The notes under the pieces were generated by a model. The model searched no databases. It was not told where the DNA came from and worked only from the letters and a program-made list of their open reading frames with translations. From Muribaculaceae bacterium (GTDB taxonomy: Bacteria; Bacteroidota; Bacteroidia; Bacteroidales; Muribaculaceae), in assembly GCA_017405965.1 (NCBI GenBank), contig JAFQZK010000005.1, forward strand, positions 62,001 through 126,000: 64,000 nucleotides of DNA. Direction: 5' to 3'. Positions 50,055 to 58,681 of this stretch are shown here, one piece after another (position 1 is the first letter of the stretch; every line of letters begins with the position of its first letter). Position numbers and translations under genes: made by a program.

Positions 50055-51287
50055 ATGAAAAAAATAGTATTACTTCTTATCTGTGTTGCTGTTACTGTCG
50101 GTGCTTCGGCACAAGTTAAATCCAAGGGCAACGCCTATCGCCCGATGGACAAGGTGCAGTCCAGCACCAAGGTGCAGACTCCGTCGCGCGTTGACATCAT
50201 CACCGAGCAGCCCGAGGGCACGCTGGTGAACTACCTGCGCGGTGGCGAGTATCTGCTCTCGAGTTTTTATGGCTACGACACCGACTATCAGACGGGTCGT
50301 GTGCGAGTGGTCTATGCCGACGATGGCCACACGGTTTACATCCAGGACATCATGTGCTATGGCGAGGGCTCCGGTGTGTGGGTAGAGGGTGAACTGAACG
50401 ATGACGGTTCGACAATCTCGGTACCGCTGGGACAATACATCGCCTATAACGAGGAATTTGGCTACGGCGTAGTCCTGTCTTGGGGCACGACCGATGTCAT
50501 CGACCTGGGCGATGACTTCTATTGGCTTGACTTCATTGCCGATGAGCGTGCTACCGAGGTGACCTATGCCATTGACCCCGAGACCGGTGTCATCACGATG
50601 CTGGGCAGCGATGGCAGTGTGGACAACCCTTACCCCTACAACTGTGTTGCTACCGGTCTTGCCGGCCTGTGGAGCGACGACGGCTCGGTGGCCACCATCG
50701 AGTGGAATTCGGTGTGGACACCGATGGGCGAGACAGTTGCCGCCGTTCCTGCCAACCCCGACGTGCTGGAGTTCTATGACTGCGGCGATGAGAGCGGTTA
50801 CACTCGCTTTGACTTCAACATCAACCTGGTTGACGTTGACGGCAACCCGCTGAATTCCGATTACCTGACTTACAGCGTCTTCACCGATGAAGATCAGTTG
50901 TTCATGTTCGATGTTGAAACCTACGGCGCACAAAACGGCTTCGACACCGACATGACCGAGATTCCCTACGGTTACAGTGGTGAGGACTTCTACCTGCGTC
51001 GCGTTTACTTCTACCGCACCAACGAGGGTGACAACCCCATGTTCAACTGGCGCATCGGTATCCAGCTGAACTATACCGTTGACGGCGTGACCAACAAGAG
51101 TGACATCGTTTATCTGGAAGTGTATCCCAAGCCCAGTGCAGTGAATGAGCTTGCCGACGGCAAGACGGTTGCCGGCGTGCGCTACTTCAACATGGCAGGT
51201 CAGGAGATGGCACAGCCCGAGGGCATGACCATCCAGGTGACCACCTACAGCGACGGCACCACCAGTGCTGTTAAGGTCATGAAGTAA
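50055..51287 (+). CDS. Secreted protein with type-IX-like C-terminal tail
   Basis: A 410-residue exported protein of unknown role. A signal peptide (MKKIVLLLICVAVTVGASAQ, residues 1-20) precedes a beta-rich body with no family I recognise; it starts RPMDKVQSSTKVQTPSRV and contains Asp/Tyr-rich stretches (YGYDTDYQTGRVRVVYADDG). The last about 48 residues (GKTVAGVRYFNMAGQEM... KVMK) match the tails of the proteins at 25197 and 33528, so the three probably use the same export or surface-attachment route. A strong hairpin terminator follows. Confidence 0.72.
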   Translation: MKKIVLLLICVAVTVGASAQVKSKGNAYRPMDKVQSSTKVQTPSRVDIITEQPEGTLVNYLRGGEYLLSSFYGYDTDYQTGRVRVVYADDGHTVYIQDIMCYGEGSGVWVEGELNDDGSTISVPLGQYIAYNEEFGYGVVLSWGTTDVIDLGDDFYWLDFIADERATEVTYAIDPETGVITMLGSDGSVDNPYPYNCVATGLAGLWSDDGSVATIEWNSVWTPMGETVAAVPANPDVLEFYDCGDESGYTRFDFNINLVDVDGNPLNSDYLTYSVFTDEDQLFMFDVETYGAQNGFDTDMTEIPYGYSGEDFYLRRVYFYRTNEGDNPMFNWRIGIQLNYTVDGVTNKSDIVYLEVYPKPSAVNELADGKTVAGVRYFNMAGQEMAQPEGMTIQVTTYSDGTTSAVKVMK

Positions 51288-51313
51288 TCACCATCACACA
51301 CTCTATCACAACA

Positions 51314-51346
51314 ACAGGCACTGCCACTACGGCGGTGCCTGTTTTG
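51314..51346 (+). terminator. Terminator of the 50055 gene
   Basis: ACAGGCACTGCC (51314-51325) pairs with GGCGGTGCCTGT (51331-51342) with one T-G pair, then TTTTG. Confidence 0.85.
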
Positions 51347-51395
51347 TATTAACCATGGATTTGTCGAAGAATTACCAGACCATAGCCTGGCACAA

Positions 51396-51434
51396 GAAAA
51401 ATCCCGCCTGGCCCAATCACGGGTGAGGCGGGAT
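51396..51434 (-). terminator. Terminator of the glp operon
   Basis: ATCCCGCCT (51401-51409) pairs with AGGCGGGAT (51426-51434); read on the minus strand it is followed by a run of T (plus-strand AAAAA at 51396-51400). It lies about 90 bases after the porin stop codon. Confidence 0.8.
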
Positions 51435-51524
51435 AAAGTGATTGATGGGAAAATTATATTACTAAAAATCTGTGATGGTAATCAGATGTTACTTAGATAA
51501 TTTTCAAGATCCGGAGTTCTTCAA

Positions 51525-52868
51525 TTAGAAAGTGAACTGTACACGGGCCTGAGCCACGTGGAAGTTCTTGTCGTTGGGCAGGAAAGGCTTGTCGAGTTTG
51601 TGGAAGGTGTAGTCAAACATGCACAGCACATAGCGGTTGAACGCGTAGTTCAGACCAAGGGTGAAGCTGTGGATGTCGCCACCGCCGACGCTGGTAGCGC
51701 CAGTGCCGGGCCAATCCTCCATATAGCCGTTGGCATAGTAGTGACCGCGACCGGCGTTGTAGTACTCACCGTCGGTGAGGTTGTTGAGGCCGGTGTAATT
51801 GTAGCGAGCCACGATCTCGAGAGACTTGCCGTCCATGCCGCCCAGGAGGCCTTCCTGCATGTTGTACTTGTAGCCGTTGCCCAGAAGCTGGATGCCAGCC
51901 TCTACATAACCGCCGAGGAAGTTGTTGTTCTTGAGCTTGTTGGCATTCTCCCACCACTCGATGTCGCCCCAACCGTCGATGTTGTTCTGGGCATCGATGT
52001 AGAGTGAGTAGCTGTCGCGCTTCTTGGTGACATGCTTGTAGAAGAACTCACCACGAGCAAAGAACTTGTTGTTGAGGTAGAGTGCTTCGGCACCAGCATT
52101 GAACACGTTGTTGGCCCAGTCAAGGTCGGCGTTTACAAACTGCTCATCCTCGTCAACGAGGGTCTCGAGAGACTGACCCAGGTGCAGGCTCTTCTTGAGC
52201 ACGTTGTTGTAAACCTCGCCACCGCCCAGGTGTGCCCAGCGTGCGCTCACGCCCACGTGCATGGTCTGGTTCTCGTCGGCGATGGGACGGAACAGATAGC
52301 GGCCAGCAAGGGTAATACCGTTGAAGCCAGCGTCAATCTTGTTGTATTGGTTCTCGGTGAACACACCCTGATAGGCCATGAAGTGGTTGCTGTTGAACTT
52401 GTAGGTGATACCCAGCTCGCGGCCCTCGCCCAATGCATAGGACGAACCGGGACGGCTGATGAAGTGGTAGCTGCCCAGCGAGGTGTTGCGGGCCATCGAA
52501 CCGGCGGGATCGTTGTAGTAACCCACCTTCACGGCATGGGTGTTGTCGTTGTTGTCCAGGTGGCTGTACTGCAGGAAGATGTTCTTCTGAGCGAACTTGC
52601 CGCCGCCAAAGCCGAAGTCAGCATAGAAGTACCAGTCCTTGTAGGTCATCGAGGTGCGGATGCGGGCATCGGTGATTGAAGCGCCGCTCTGCAGAGGGGT
52701 GAAATCGCTGCGATAGTAAGCGGCGTCGGCCATCATGCGAGCGCCCACGGTGAACTTCACTTCCTTCTCGGCGTTCTCAAGCTCCAGGGTGGGGTCGGTG
52801 TCAAAGTCCTGAGCAGCTGCGGTCAGCGCGAAGATTGCCAGAACAGGCATCAAAATATATTTTTTCAT
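51525..52868 (-). CDS. OprO/OprP-family porin of the glp operon
   Basis: A 447-residue outer-membrane barrel of the phosphate-selective porin family (Porin_O_P). The ATG at 52868 gives MKKYILMPVLAIFALTAAAQ, a clean signal peptide; a start at 52883 would only add five residues. Alternating strands such as SMTYKDWYFYADFGFGGG, LGRYLF-type and YNYTGLNNLTDGEYYN lead to the C-terminal strand VAQARVQFTF ending in Phe. As the last gene of the glp operon, it probably lets glycerophosphodiesters or glycerol-3-phosphate cross the outer membrane, not simply phosphate; that specificity is inference. Confidence 0.82.
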   Translation of the reverse strand: MKKYILMPVLAIFALTAAAQDFDTDPTLELENAEKEVKFTVGARMMADAAYYRSDFTPLQSGASITDARIRTSMTYKDWYFYADFGFGGGKFAQKNIFLQYSHLDNNDNTHAVKVGYYNDPAGSMARNTSLGSYHFISRPGSSYALGEGRELGITYKFNSNHFMAYQGVFTENQYNKIDAGFNGITLAGRYLFRPIADENQTMHVGVSARWAHLGGGEVYNNVLKKSLHLGQSLETLVDEDEQFVNADLDWANNVFNAGAEALYLNNKFFARGEFFYKHVTKKRDSYSLYIDAQNNIDGWGDIEWWENANKLKNNNFLGGYVEAGIQLLGNGYKYNMQEGLLGGMDGKSLEIVARYNYTGLNNLTDGEYYNAGRGHYYANGYMEDWPGTGATSVGGGDIHSFTLGLNYAFNRYVLCMFDYTFHKLDKPFLPNDKNFHVAQARVQFTF

Positions 52869-52915
52869 ATTAAACTGTATCATTTAATGTTGTTGTTAAT
52901 GTTTATTACACCTGA

Positions 52916-54538
52916 TTAGTAACCAAGACGCTCGAGGGTGGTAACGGCATCGGGAACGATGACATTGGCCTGCGAGTTGTCATACTTCTGACCAGCGTGG
53001 AAGGGGTTGGGCAGTTGGGCGTTGCCACGGAAACCGTTCTCGATCATGTAACGCAACGACATCTCGGTGCGGTTGGTGAAGAAACCGTCCATGTACACGG
53101 GTACGCTGCTGGGATAGCTGGTGGTGCAGTAGGGGGTAGCGGGAATCTCCAGGCGGAGCAAGTCGTCGAACTCGGTCTCCCACTCATAGTTGTAGTAGCC
53201 CATGTACTTGCACATCTGAGCCCAGCTGTCGAAGCTGTAGGGATGGTTGATCATACCGCTCTTGCGGATCATGTAAGCCTGCCAGGGAGCGTTCATCTCG
53301 GGATAGTTGTTGGGGGCACCGCTGATGGCCGGACCGATGATGTGTGCGCCATTGTCCTGAGCCCACTTGATGAAGGCTGCATAGCCGGTGGGGGTGTCAT
53401 AGGCGATATCGGTAGCATAGGCGGGCTCGCTGATCCACAACAGATAGCACATGGGGATGCGACCCTTGAAGACGTCGTTGGCGCGACGCAGAGCGTCGAA
53501 CGAGAAGGTCTGCAGGATGACGCGACCGCGGGTGTTGCCCACGTTCACCTTGCCATTCTTGTAGAAGGGCTGCTCGCCGGGATCGTTGGTGATGATGTTC
53601 CAGCCCTGCTCGGCCAGGACGTCATACACGCGCTGCTCCATGTTGCCGGGGTTGAGCCAGCTCTCCTTGAACTCGACATAGATGCCGGGACGGTTGCCGG
53701 TGTCCTCGGGGTCGGGCTCATAGGCATTGGCGAAGTCGTACTCGATAAAGTCCATGTACTTGGCGTTGTACTGGCCTTTCTCCTTAATCTTGTTGTAAAT
53801 CTGCTCCAGCGTCATGCCACGGTACTCGTCCTTGACCTTATAGGTCAGCACGCGGCGGCCATTGGCGTCACGGATCAGGCGCTTGCCCTGTGCATAGGCG
53901 ATCTGGTCCTGGATGGCGCTGATGTACAGACCGTTGCTGTAAACGATGTGACCGTTCTCGAAGCGGCCGTTCTCACTAGCCTTGAAGGTGGGACGGGCCT
54001 GCTCCAGCGAGCTCTCGTTGAACCAGCTGCCGGCATCGAGCATGAGCAGCTCGGCATAGTAGTAGCTCAGGGTGTAGAACGGGCGGAAGGCGGCCATGTC
54101 GCGGCCATACTGTGCTTCGGCGTCGGCGCGCGAGAAGCCCAGGCTCATGTAGAAGTCCACACGGCTGGCGGGAACGTTCTCGCTGAAGACGTTCTCGATG
54201 TTGGTGGTGCGCTTCAGGTTCTCATCGTGGTTTGCAAGCACAATACCGTCCTTGGTGCACTGCACGTCGCTCTCGAGGTAGTCGGCACCCATTTCGCGGG
54301 CCCAGCGCCACGATGCCTCGGTCTCCTCAGGAGCCCAGAAGGTGGAGCCACGGTGGGCGATAACGGCATACAGGGGCACATAATCACGAACCTTGGCCAG
54401 GTCGTTGTTCAGTACTTGAACTTCGACACGCTTGGCGTCAAGCTTCTCATTGGTGAACTGCTGTTCTTCCTCACATGAGGTGAAGGTCGCGAGCACAACG
54501 GCGCTCAACAGACCTACTCTAACGAGATGTTTAAACAT
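52916..54538 (-). CDS. glpQ: Glycerophosphodiester phosphodiesterase lipoprotein
   Basis: A 540-residue lipoprotein (lipobox FTSC, Cys about residue 22, followed by EEEQQ, an acidic stretch fitting surface export). The GDPD TIM barrel is present: IAHRGSTFWAPEET (about 64-77, catalytic His and Arg), DYLESDVQCTKDGIVLANHDENLKRTTN (in pieces at about 90-117; metal-binding Glu/Asp and catalytic His), YVEFKES (about 278) and a C-terminal VYMDGFFTN block. It splits glycerophosphodiesters to glycerol-3-phosphate and an alcohol. It is longer than E. coli GlpQ (358), with an insertion in the middle. It lies between glpT and the porin, gaps 43 and 47 bases. Confidence 0.9.
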   Translation of the reverse strand: MFKHLVRVGLLSAVVLATFTSCEEEQQFTNEKLDAKRVEVQVLNNDLAKVRDYVPLYAVIAHRGSTFWAPEETEASWRWAREMGADYLESDVQCTKDGIVLANHDENLKRTTNIENVFSENVPASRVDFYMSLGFSRADAEAQYGRDMAAFRPFYTLSYYYAELLMLDAGSWFNESSLEQARPTFKASENGRFENGHIVYSNGLYISAIQDQIAYAQGKRLIRDANGRRVLTYKVKDEYRGMTLEQIYNKIKEKGQYNAKYMDFIEYDFANAYEPDPEDTGNRPGIYVEFKESWLNPGNMEQRVYDVLAEQGWNIITNDPGEQPFYKNGKVNVGNTRGRVILQTFSFDALRRANDVFKGRIPMCYLLWISEPAYATDIAYDTPTGYAAFIKWAQDNGAHIIGPAISGAPNNYPEMNAPWQAYMIRKSGMINHPYSFDSWAQMCKYMGYYNYEWETEFDDLLRLEIPATPYCTTSYPSSVPVYMDGFFTNRTEMSLRYMIENGFRGNAQLPNPFHAGQKYDNSQANVIVPDAVTTLERLGY

Positions 54539-54581
54539 AAGTAGTTTGGTTTTTTGATGAATAAAATATTGTGATAATTGA

Positions 54582-56012
54582 TTATTTCTTCTCTTCGATG
54601 TGTTCGCCCTTGCGGTCGGCCACGAGGTACTGTTCCTCCTTGAAGGTCAGCGCCATGAAGAAGATGGCAAGCACACAGGCTCCGACGAGCAACAGGAAAT
54701 AATTGGTGAAGTCATAGCCGGCGGCACCCTTGGCCATCTTGAGCACATAGCCCAGAACGGTGTTGGCCAAGATACTGGTACCCAGCACATAGCCCATGAA
54801 ACCCGTGAGGCCTGCAGCGGTGCCGGCTGCATTCTTCGGAGCCAGGTCGAGGGCTTGCACACCGATGAGCATGACGGGACCGTAAATCAGGAAACCGATG
54901 GCAATCAGACAGCCGACAACGACCCAGAAGTTGTTGATGAACTGCCAGTAAACGACAATCACGGCGATGATGATAGCCATGAACAGCATCGTGGGCATCG
55001 CGCGGCGGCCCTTGAAGACCTTGTCGCTCAACCAGCCGCAGAAGATGGTGCCGGGGATGGCGGCGAACTCAAACGCGAAATAGGCCCAACCGGCACTCTT
55101 CAGGTCGGCACCTTGGGTGTCGAGAATCTTGGGAGCCCAGTCGAGGCAGCCGTAGCGAACCATGTAGATAAAGGAGTTGGCCAGGGCGATGTACCACAAG
55201 AACTTGTTGGACAGCACGGTGCGGAAGATTTCCTTCACGCTGAGCGACTGCTCGCTCTTCTTCTCGTCATAGTTCTTGGAAGCACTGCCGCTCCACTTCT
55301 CGATCGAGGGAAGACCGCAGGACTGAGGCGTGTCACGAATCAGCACATAGGCGATGATGGCAATCAGAATGGCCGCAGCGGCGGGGAAAGCATAGGTACC
55401 GATCAGGAAGTAGAGTTTCTCGTTCGTGCCGAAGAACCAGTGACCGAACCACAGCGCACCATAACCGGCCATGGGGCCAACGAGGGCACCACCCACGTTG
55501 TGGGCGCAGTTCCATACACTCATCCACGTGCCACGCTCCTTGATGGAGAACCAGCGCGTCATCACGCGTCCGCACGGAGGCCAGCCCATTCCCTGGAACC
55601 AACCCACGAGGAAGTTGAAGGCGCCCATCAGGGTGATGGCCAATCCCTTGTTCTCGGGGCCGATAGCCACAACGGGCACAATCATGAATAACATGGCGAT
55701 GGACGACAGAATCAAGCCCAGGGGCAAGAAGCGGCGCGCATTGCTGCGGTCGCTCACGCTGGCCATGACAAACTTGGAGATACCGTAGGCCAAGGCATTC
55801 ATTGCCATGGCGCCACCGAGTTCGGCTTCGTTAAATCCGAGCTTGCCCAGAGGCGCAACCGCCATTGAGAGGTTCTTTCTCACCAGATAGAAGCCGGCAT
55901 AGCCGATGAAGATGCCGATAAAGACTTGCCAACGCAGTCTCTTATACTTGGCATCGGCCTCGGGGCCGGTCTGTTCCGGCTTATAGGCCGGGGGTGCTAA
56001 AAAACTTGCCAT
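54582..56012 (-). CDS. glpT: Glycerol-3-phosphate transporter
   Basis: A 476-residue MFS organophosphate:phosphate antiporter with 12 membrane segments. The block RWQVFIGIFIGYAGFYLVRKNLSMA (about 26-50) holds the family's conserved arginines, and GWFQGMGWPPCGRVMTRW (about 137-154) is the diagnostic OPA motif. It exchanges external glycerol-3-phosphate for internal phosphate across the inner membrane. It follows glpC by 53 bases in the glp operon. Other OPA substrates (hexose phosphate) are possible from family alone, but the operon strongly favours glycerol-3-phosphate. Confidence 0.93.
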   Translation of the reverse strand: MASFLAPPAYKPEQTGPEADAKYKRLRWQVFIGIFIGYAGFYLVRKNLSMAVAPLGKLGFNEAELGGAMAMNALAYGISKFVMASVSDRSNARRFLPLGLILSSIAMLFMIVPVVAIGPENKGLAITLMGAFNFLVGWFQGMGWPPCGRVMTRWFSIKERGTWMSVWNCAHNVGGALVGPMAGYGALWFGHWFFGTNEKLYFLIGTYAFPAAAAILIAIIAYVLIRDTPQSCGLPSIEKWSGSASKNYDEKKSEQSLSVKEIFRTVLSNKFLWYIALANSFIYMVRYGCLDWAPKILDTQGADLKSAGWAYFAFEFAAIPGTIFCGWLSDKVFKGRRAMPTMLFMAIIIAVIVVYWQFINNFWVVVGCLIAIGFLIYGPVMLIGVQALDLAPKNAAGTAAGLTGFMGYVLGTSILANTVLGYVLKMAKGAAGYDFTNYFLLLVGACVLAIFFMALTFKEEQYLVADRKGEHIEEKK

Positions 56013-56021
56013 AATACTTTA

Positions 56022-56049
56022 AGTTTTGAGTTGTTAGTTTTTAGTTATT
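56022..56049. repeat. Four 7-bp tandem repeats (AGTTnnn)
   Basis: AGTTTTG, AGTTGTT, AGTTTTT and AGTTATT head to tail in the gap between glpC and glpT. A similar style of heptamer array precedes kdsA (20107). Confidence 0.65.
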
Positions 56050-56065
56050 AATGATTCATGTGTTG

Positions 56066-57331
56066 TCATTTTATGTTGTTGGCTTGGCGGGTAGCCTCCA
56101 CGTCGAGGGCATCGGCGAGGATGCTGATGGGATTCTCGACGGGCAGGCCGGTGGACATCTCAATCTGCCATTTGCACGTCTCGCAGTCGGTAGAGACGGC
56201 TTCTACTTTGGCGTCGGCAATGTCCTTGAACAAGGTGGCGCCTATGGCCTGTGAAAGTTCGTAGTTCTCTTTCTTGAAGCCGTAGGTGCCCGAGATGCCG
56301 CAGCAGTTCTGCTCGAGTTCCACGAGATCAAGGCCCGGAATCATGCGCAGCATTTCGATACTGTACAACTGCCAACCCAAGCGTTGTATGTGACAAGCGG
56401 TGTGATAGGCAATGCGACGCTTATAGTCTTGCTTGAAGATAAGTTTGATTTTCTCCTCATCCACAAGCTTGTAGATGAATCGTGTTGCAAGGTTGATGCT
56501 GTCGCGCACGTCGGCATTGTCGATGCCGAGCATAGCGGGGTACTCGTCGCGCATGTTGAATGTGCAGCTCGAGCTGGTAGTGAGCACAACGCGGTTGTCG
56601 CGGGTTACCGACTTGCGGATGCTGTCGATGTTGGTGCGGCCCTGACGCATGGCCTGCTTGTACAGGCCGTTGGCGATAAGGGCCACGCCGCAGCACTGCT
56701 CCTTGTCAAGCAGATGCACGCCATAGCCCACGGCGTTCATCAGCTTGACCAGATCCTGGCCCAGCTTGGGAAAATTGTAGTTGACATAACAGCCGTGGAA
56801 ATAGCTCACGTGGTGGGCAAAGGCGTCCTGCTCCTTGGCGGCATGGCGTTTGAACCACGTGGTGAACTTTTGGCGGCTATAGGCGGGGAAAGTGCGGTGC
56901 TTGTCGATGGCCATCACGCTGTGCATCACCGCTTTAGTGGGCTTGAGTCCCAACGTGGCGTTGGCGACGGGTGCCACCAGGTTAGCCACGGTGCCCAGCA
57001 GGTCGGTGTTGGCGAGTAACGTGTCGCGCAGGCTGGCGCGCTGCTTGCCCAGGGTAGCATCCATGCGGGCGTGCTGGATGATGTCGGCGATGTGTACGCC
57101 GCTCGGGCAAGCCACCTCGCAGCGCTTGCAGTTGAGGCACATCTTGAGCGCCTTGTCGAAATAGGCGGGATCTTTCAAGCGGTAGCGCTCACCGTCGGGG
57201 CCGGCCTGCTTGGGGCCGGGGTAGTCGGTAGTCACAGCGGCTACAGGGCACACTGTGGTGCAGATGGAGCACTTGGTGCACTGCTCAAAGTTGTTCTCGC
57301 TGATGTTGCAAAGTTGCATTCGTTCAGCCAT
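56066..57331 (-). CDS. glpC: Anaerobic glycerol-3-phosphate dehydrogenase subunit C
   Basis: A 421-residue iron-sulfur subunit. Two ferredoxin-type clusters are visible: CTKCSICTTVCPV (about 18-30) and CLNCKRCEVACPSG (about 71-84). The C-terminal part has two CCG-type cysteine domains (KEQCCGVALIANG and LEQNCCGISGTYG), as in other GlpC and heterodisulfide-reductase-like subunits. It passes electrons from GlpAB to menaquinone at the inner membrane. It follows glpB after 102 bases; the gap is AT-rich with no clear second promoter. Length is near that of E. coli GlpC (396). Confidence 0.94.
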   Translation of the reverse strand: MAERMQLCNISENNFEQCTKCSICTTVCPVAAVTTDYPGPKQAGPDGERYRLKDPAYFDKALKMCLNCKRCEVACPSGVHIADIIQHARMDATLGKQRASLRDTLLANTDLLGTVANLVAPVANATLGLKPTKAVMHSVMAIDKHRTFPAYSRQKFTTWFKRHAAKEQDAFAHHVSYFHGCYVNYNFPKLGQDLVKLMNAVGYGVHLLDKEQCCGVALIANGLYKQAMRQGRTNIDSIRKSVTRDNRVVLTTSSSCTFNMRDEYPAMLGIDNADVRDSINLATRFIYKLVDEEKIKLIFKQDYKRRIAYHTACHIQRLGWQLYSIEMLRMIPGLDLVELEQNCCGISGTYGFKKENYELSQAIGATLFKDIADAKVEAVSTDCETCKWQIEMSTGLPVENPISILADALDVEATRQANNIK

Positions 57332-57433
57332 AATATCCCATTAAAAAAATCATCAATCAAATCGTTATCTATCTATATCTAAACCTTTAGTCGAACTGTA
57401 ATCGACTATGGTGACGCATGGTTATGGATGCGC

Positions 57434-58681
57434 TCATTTGTTTTCGCGGATGTGGTCGGCTGCGGCGATGGCGGTTATCAGCGACACGCCGGTGCCGTCG
57501 CCCATCTTCACGGGATCGTGTCCGCTCAGGACCGAACCGATAGCGCGGAGGTTTTGAATGGGTTTGCCGTTCTTGAGGCAGCGCAGCTGCTCGTCGGTGG
57601 CGACGCCGTAGCCGAAATAGGCTTGGGGCTGCAGCACGCCGAAGGATGTCCAGCGCTCACGGTCGTTGTCGGCTACTACGTCAACACCCAGCACGGGTTC
57701 ATAGATGCGCTCATAATCGGCCCTCAGGCCACGGCTGACGAACGAGCCGGTGGCGAGGACGAAGTTGTCGGCCTTCAACGGCATGTCGCCGAGTTTGGCG
57801 GTGGTGACGCTGGTCAGTTTGTCGCCCTCAAAGGTGCCGCTCACTGCGGTGTCTCCCATCAGGTAGGTGCCGCCCAGCATCCTGAAGTAGTGCCGCAGCT
57901 GGGTCATCATCCTCATGCCGGCTACCGAAGGCGGCAGTGTGGCTACCAGGCGCAACGGCTTGCGTGTCATGTTCTGCAGCGTTTGGAAGTCGCTGCTGTC
58001 GTTCTGCCCGAACACGCTGGGCATCAACACCATGTCGGCCTCGCCGGCCAGACTGTTGAGCTGGTCGGCCACACGTTGCAGCGCGTGGTTGCTCACCAGT
58101 CGCTTGGCAAGGCTTGTGGCGCGCATCTCGCTGGGGCTGCGGCGCAGCGATGTGATGTCGTCGGTGGTGAACTCGATCATGTCCACCTCAAAGCCCAGTT
58201 CGCGCAGTCCTTGAGCCAGCATGGCGTTGGGCACGTCGAAAAAGCCGCGTACGCACATCAGCGCCAAGTGCTTAGCGGGCAGATTGTTGAGGTCGTCGAT
58301 GCGCAGATGGTCGTTCAGGGTGAGCCACGCGGGCTTTGCGACGCCCATCGGGGTGATGCGCCAGTGGTTAGCGTTGGCCGATCCAGTCATTTCGATGCCC
58401 GAATCGCTGAACAGCAGCTTCACGCGCTCTGATATCGCAGCGATGCGGTCGGCTCCGATTTTGCTGTACGGATGGTTCTGGGGCAGGGTAGCGATGGCCT
58501 CCAGGGGCTTCTCGACGGGCTTGCCGTCAATGCAGCCCAGCAGCTCCATTGAGCCGCCGTTGAACAGCATAGTGGATTGTCCGCTGGCCACGATGGTGAC
58601 GCGCTTGCCGCGCTTGGCCAGTGAGATGCCGCAAGCGAGTGCGCTCAGGCCTCCGCCCATGATGACGGTATCCATTCTCAT
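57434..58681 (-). CDS. glpB: Anaerobic glycerol-3-phosphate dehydrogenase subunit B
   Basis: A 415-residue flavoprotein subunit. The FAD/NAD Rossmann start VIMGGGLSALACGISLAKRG is at residues 6-25, and GTYLMGDTAVSG and NFVLATGSFVSRGL are typical of GlpB. Its ATG overlaps the glpA stop (ATGA), so translation is coupled to glpA. Together with GlpA and GlpC it oxidises glycerol-3-phosphate to dihydroxyacetone phosphate without oxygen. An alternative start two codons later (ATG 58675) is possible. Confidence 0.93.
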   Translation of the reverse strand: MRMDTVIMGGGLSALACGISLAKRGKRVTIVASGQSTMLFNGGSMELLGCIDGKPVEKPLEAIATLPQNHPYSKIGADRIAAISERVKLLFSDSGIEMTGSANANHWRITPMGVAKPAWLTLNDHLRIDDLNNLPAKHLALMCVRGFFDVPNAMLAQGLRELGFEVDMIEFTTDDITSLRRSPSEMRATSLAKRLVSNHALQRVADQLNSLAGEADMVLMPSVFGQNDSSDFQTLQNMTRKPLRLVATLPPSVAGMRMMTQLRHYFRMLGGTYLMGDTAVSGTFEGDKLTSVTTAKLGDMPLKADNFVLATGSFVSRGLRADYERIYEPVLGVDVVADNDRERWTSFGVLQPQAYFGYGVATDEQLRCLKNGKPIQNLRAIGSVLSGHDPVKMGDGTGVSLITAIAAADHIRENK

